Assembly (NCBI GenBank): GCA_026395455.1 | Contig: JAPLYR010000071.1 | Span: 1-14,632, forward strand | Origin: Candidatus Roizmanbacteria bacterium | GTDB lineage: Bacteria; Patescibacteriota; Microgenomatia; UBA1406; GWC2-37-13 | Length of the DNA: 14,632 nucleotides | Direction of reading: 5' to 3' | In this document: one piece after another, positions 12,901-14,632 of the stretch | How the letters are laid out: each line of letters starts with the position of its first letter | Numbering within the stretch: position 1 is the stretch's first letter | Translations under genes and position numbers: made by a program | Notes under the pieces: model-generated | Database searches by the model: none | Seen by the model: only the letters and a program-made list of their open reading frames with translations | Told to the model about the DNA's origin: nothing

Positions 12901-13833
12901 ATGGGGAAAAAGTCAAAAATTTATGTGGCTGGGGGTCAAAGTGGACTTGTTGGGACGGCTATTGTTCGTAACCTTCAAAAAAAAGGGTATAACAATATTA
13001 TTATCAAAAATCGTAAAGAATTGGACCTCATGAATAAAGAACAAGTTGATAAATTCTTTACAAAAGAAAAACCAGAATACGTATTTCTAGCAGCCGCACT
13101 AGTTGGAGGGATTTTTGCAAATCAATCACGAAAAGCTGACTTTATATACCAGAACCTTGAGGTGCAAAATAATGTAATTTATTCTGCATGGAAAAATAAA
13201 GTAAAAAAACTCCTATTCCTTGGTAGTTCATGTATATACCCTCGCAACGCAAAACAACCAATTAAAGAAGAGTATTTTCTTACTGGTCCACTTGAAGAAA
13301 CAAATGATGCATATGCAATTGCAAAGATAGCAGGAATTAAAATGTGTCAATCATTCAATGATCAATTTGGCACTAACTTTATCTCAGCGATGCCAACCAA
13401 TCTCTACGGTCCAAATGATAACTATGACCTTCAGACATCCCATGTTCTTCCAGCTCTTATTCGCAAATTTCATGATGCAAAAAGTGGTAATAAGAATGAG
13501 GTGACACTGTGGGGCAATGGTTCACCTTTCCGAGAATTTTTACATGTTGACGACATGGCTGATGCCTGCGTATTCCTTATGGAGAAGTACAATAGTCGTG
13601 AAATAATTAATATTGGCACAGGTAAAGATCTTAAGATACGTGAACTTGCCCAACTTGTGAAAAAAATCACTGGATATAAAGGCAAAATCTTGTGGGACGC
13701 TACAAAACCAAATGGCACACCAAAAAAACAACTAGACGTCTCGCGACTTTTTGCACTCGGTTGGAAACCAACAATTAAACTTGAAGAGGGAATAGAGCGC
13801 GAATATAAATGGTTTGTAGAGAATAAAACATGA
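12901..13833 (+). CDS. fcl: GDP-L-fucose synthase
   Basis: NADPH-dependent epimerase-reductase that turns GDP-4-keto-6-deoxy-D-mannose into GDP-L-fucose in the cytoplasm. The 310-aa product has an N-terminal Rossmann motif GGQSGLVG (11-18; usual form GxxGxVG), the signature AAALVGGIFANQ (64-75), LFLGSSCIYPR (105-115) with the catalytic-triad Ser, Tyr138-x3-Lys142 (YAIAK), MPTNLYGPNDNYD and the C-terminal substrate region with REFLHVDDMADAC. Length is normal for the family. The partner GDP-mannose 4,6-dehydratase (gmd) is not in the window. The gene overlaps the next one by 4 nt (ATGA), so translation is likely coupled. Confidence 0.95.
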   Translation: MGKKSKIYVAGGQSGLVGTAIVRNLQKKGYNNIIIKNRKELDLMNKEQVDKFFTKEKPEYVFLAAALVGGIFANQSRKADFIYQNLEVQNNVIYSAWKNKVKKLLFLGSSCIYPRNAKQPIKEEYFLTGPLEETNDAYAIAKIAGIKMCQSFNDQFGTNFISAMPTNLYGPNDNYDLQTSHVLPALIRKFHDAKSGNKNEVTLWGNGSPFREFLHVDDMADACVFLMEKYNSREIINIGTGKDLKIRELAQLVKKITGYKGKILWDATKPNGTPKKQLDVSRLFALGWKPTIKLEEGIEREYKWFVENKT

Positions 13834-14632
13834 TTATCATTAATCTCACTGGAGGCTTAGGAAATCAGATGTTCCAATATGCGTTTGGAAGATATCTTTC
13901 GTTAAAACATAAAACAGAGTTGAAATATCACTTCACAAATGCACTCTTTAATACTCAGAGAGCATTTGCTCTTGATGTATTTAATATAAAAGCGTCAAAG
14001 GCAACTAACAAAGATTTGAGGATGTTTGGAATTGCTAGTAACAGATATATCAACCGCATTTTCTATTTGTTGGACGAAAGATATGGAATTCAGTTCAATC
14101 AAAACATTGTGACACAACGATCTCCACATATATTCGCTGACGCACTTCGTAATATCCCTGACAATAGCTATGTCCAGGGTTTTTTTAATGATGAACGTTT
14201 CTTCAAGGGTATTGAAGAGACCATAAGAAAGGACTTTACTCCCAAAATACCACTTGATAAAAAAAATAAAAAGATAATCGATGAAATGAAACAGGTAAAT
14301 TCTGTAAGTATTCATGTGAGAAGGGGTGACTATATTACGAATAAAGCTAATGCAAAAAGTATGGGATTCTTGGGTTTAAATTACTATAGAAACGCTATTA
14401 ACAAAATAAGTAATACAGTTCAAAATCCATATTTTTATATTTTTTCTGATGATATTGATTGGTGCAAAACAAATTTAACTTCATTAACTAAGAATATTAC
14501 ATTTATTAATCATAATTCTGGAAAAAATTCATATAAAGACCTGCTTTTGATGGCTACATGTAAACAAAGTATAATAGCAAACAGTACTTTTAGTTGGTGG
14601 GGTGGGTGGCTTAATCAAAATAAGAACAGACT
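13830..14632 (+). CDS. alpha-1,2-fucosyltransferase (GT11), C-terminus cut by window edge
   Basis: Transfers fucose from GDP-L-fucose to a galactose residue in an alpha-1,2 linkage, probably on a surface glycan. The first 267 residues are present; the family is usually about 290-300. Visible: LTGGLGNQMFQYAFGRYL (6-23), the GDP-fucose-binding HVRRGDY (162-168, family HxRRxDY), FSDDIDWCK, and NSTFSWWGGWL near the end, all hallmarks of GT11. It starts within the stop codon of fcl (ATGA overlap), so donor synthesis and donor use are encoded together. Codon use becomes visibly more A+T-rich than in the upstream genes. The exact acceptor is not predictable. Confidence 0.93.
   Translation, partial: MIIINLTGGLGNQMFQYAFGRYLSLKHKTELKYHFTNALFNTQRAFALDVFNIKASKATNKDLRMFGIASNRYINRIFYLLDERYGIQFNQNIVTQRSPHIFADALRNIPDNSYVQGFFNDERFFKGIEETIRKDFTPKIPLDKKNKKIIDEMKQVNSVSIHVRRGDYITNKANAKSMGFLGLNYYRNAINKISNTVQNPYFYIFSDDIDWCKTNLTSLTKNITFINHNSGKNSYKDLLLMATCKQSIIANSTFSWWGGWLNQNKNR

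Noticed and set aside
13995..14315. A 106-codon minus-strand open frame.
   Set aside because: It lies opposite the GT11 fucosyltransferase, whose motifs are intact in the plus-strand frame; the A+T-rich composition explains the chance frame.

Overview
The window is an A+T-rich stretch of bacterial chromosome with compact genes, 3-5 nt gaps or 4-10 nt overlaps, and almost no recognisable Shine-Dalgarno sequences. TGA is used as a stop (for example at 2974-2976), so the code is not one in which UGA is sense. The gene set, a 23S-intervening-sequence-type four-helix-bundle protein, dense surface-glycan genes and degenerate CTAAACN/GTTTAGN heptad repeats suggest a Patescibacteria/CPR genome. That assignment is an inference; no rRNA or other marker gene is present.

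Layout. Positions 1-1374 (minus) hold pyruvate kinase, cut by the window edge. Then come a GT-B glycosyltransferase (+), an unrecognised 211-aa protein (-) convergent with it, and a GT2 glycosyltransferase (+). A divergent PRPP synthetase (+) converges on S-adenosylhomocysteine hydrolase (-), which lies downstream of an adenosine-kinase-type PfkB protein (-). These last three fit recycling of SAH to homocysteine and AMP plus PRPP-dependent nucleotide metabolism. From 8747 onward everything is on the plus strand: a four-helix-bundle (S23/IVP) gene, a DPM1-like GT2, a LicC-like nucleotidyltransferase with a CDP-glycerol glycerophosphotransferase-like protein, and a GT2 / GDP-L-fucose synthase / alpha-1,2-fucosyltransferase operon running off the right edge. 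The right half looks like surface polysaccharide or phospho-polymer synthesis with fucose decoration.

The most unusual signal is a family of heptad-array repeats. Three short intergenic copies (about 1411-1522, 3652-3796, 7285-7463) consist of a CTAAACN array, a short centre and a GTTTAGN array. A fourth pair of arrays (8707-8746 and 9121-9177) encloses the four-helix-bundle gene. The conserved core of the short copies corresponds to the first codons of that gene (Met-Glu-Gln-Asn), so the short copies look like deletion derivatives of a gene-bearing element. Two further core-plus-left-arm copies lie in frame inside the adenosine kinase gene, where both carry GAA at the position where the consensus would give an in-frame TAA stop. 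An unrelated nested palindrome is also inserted in frame in the same gene, and another heptad array supplies its C-terminus and stop.

A second theme is transcription. At six of the starts a -10 hexamer ends only 6-14 nt before the start codon, which implies leaderless or nearly leaderless mRNAs. At three plus-strand genes the right end of a heptad repeat abuts an extended -10 element. Intergenic gaps are all under 300 bases and are accounted for by repeats and promoters.
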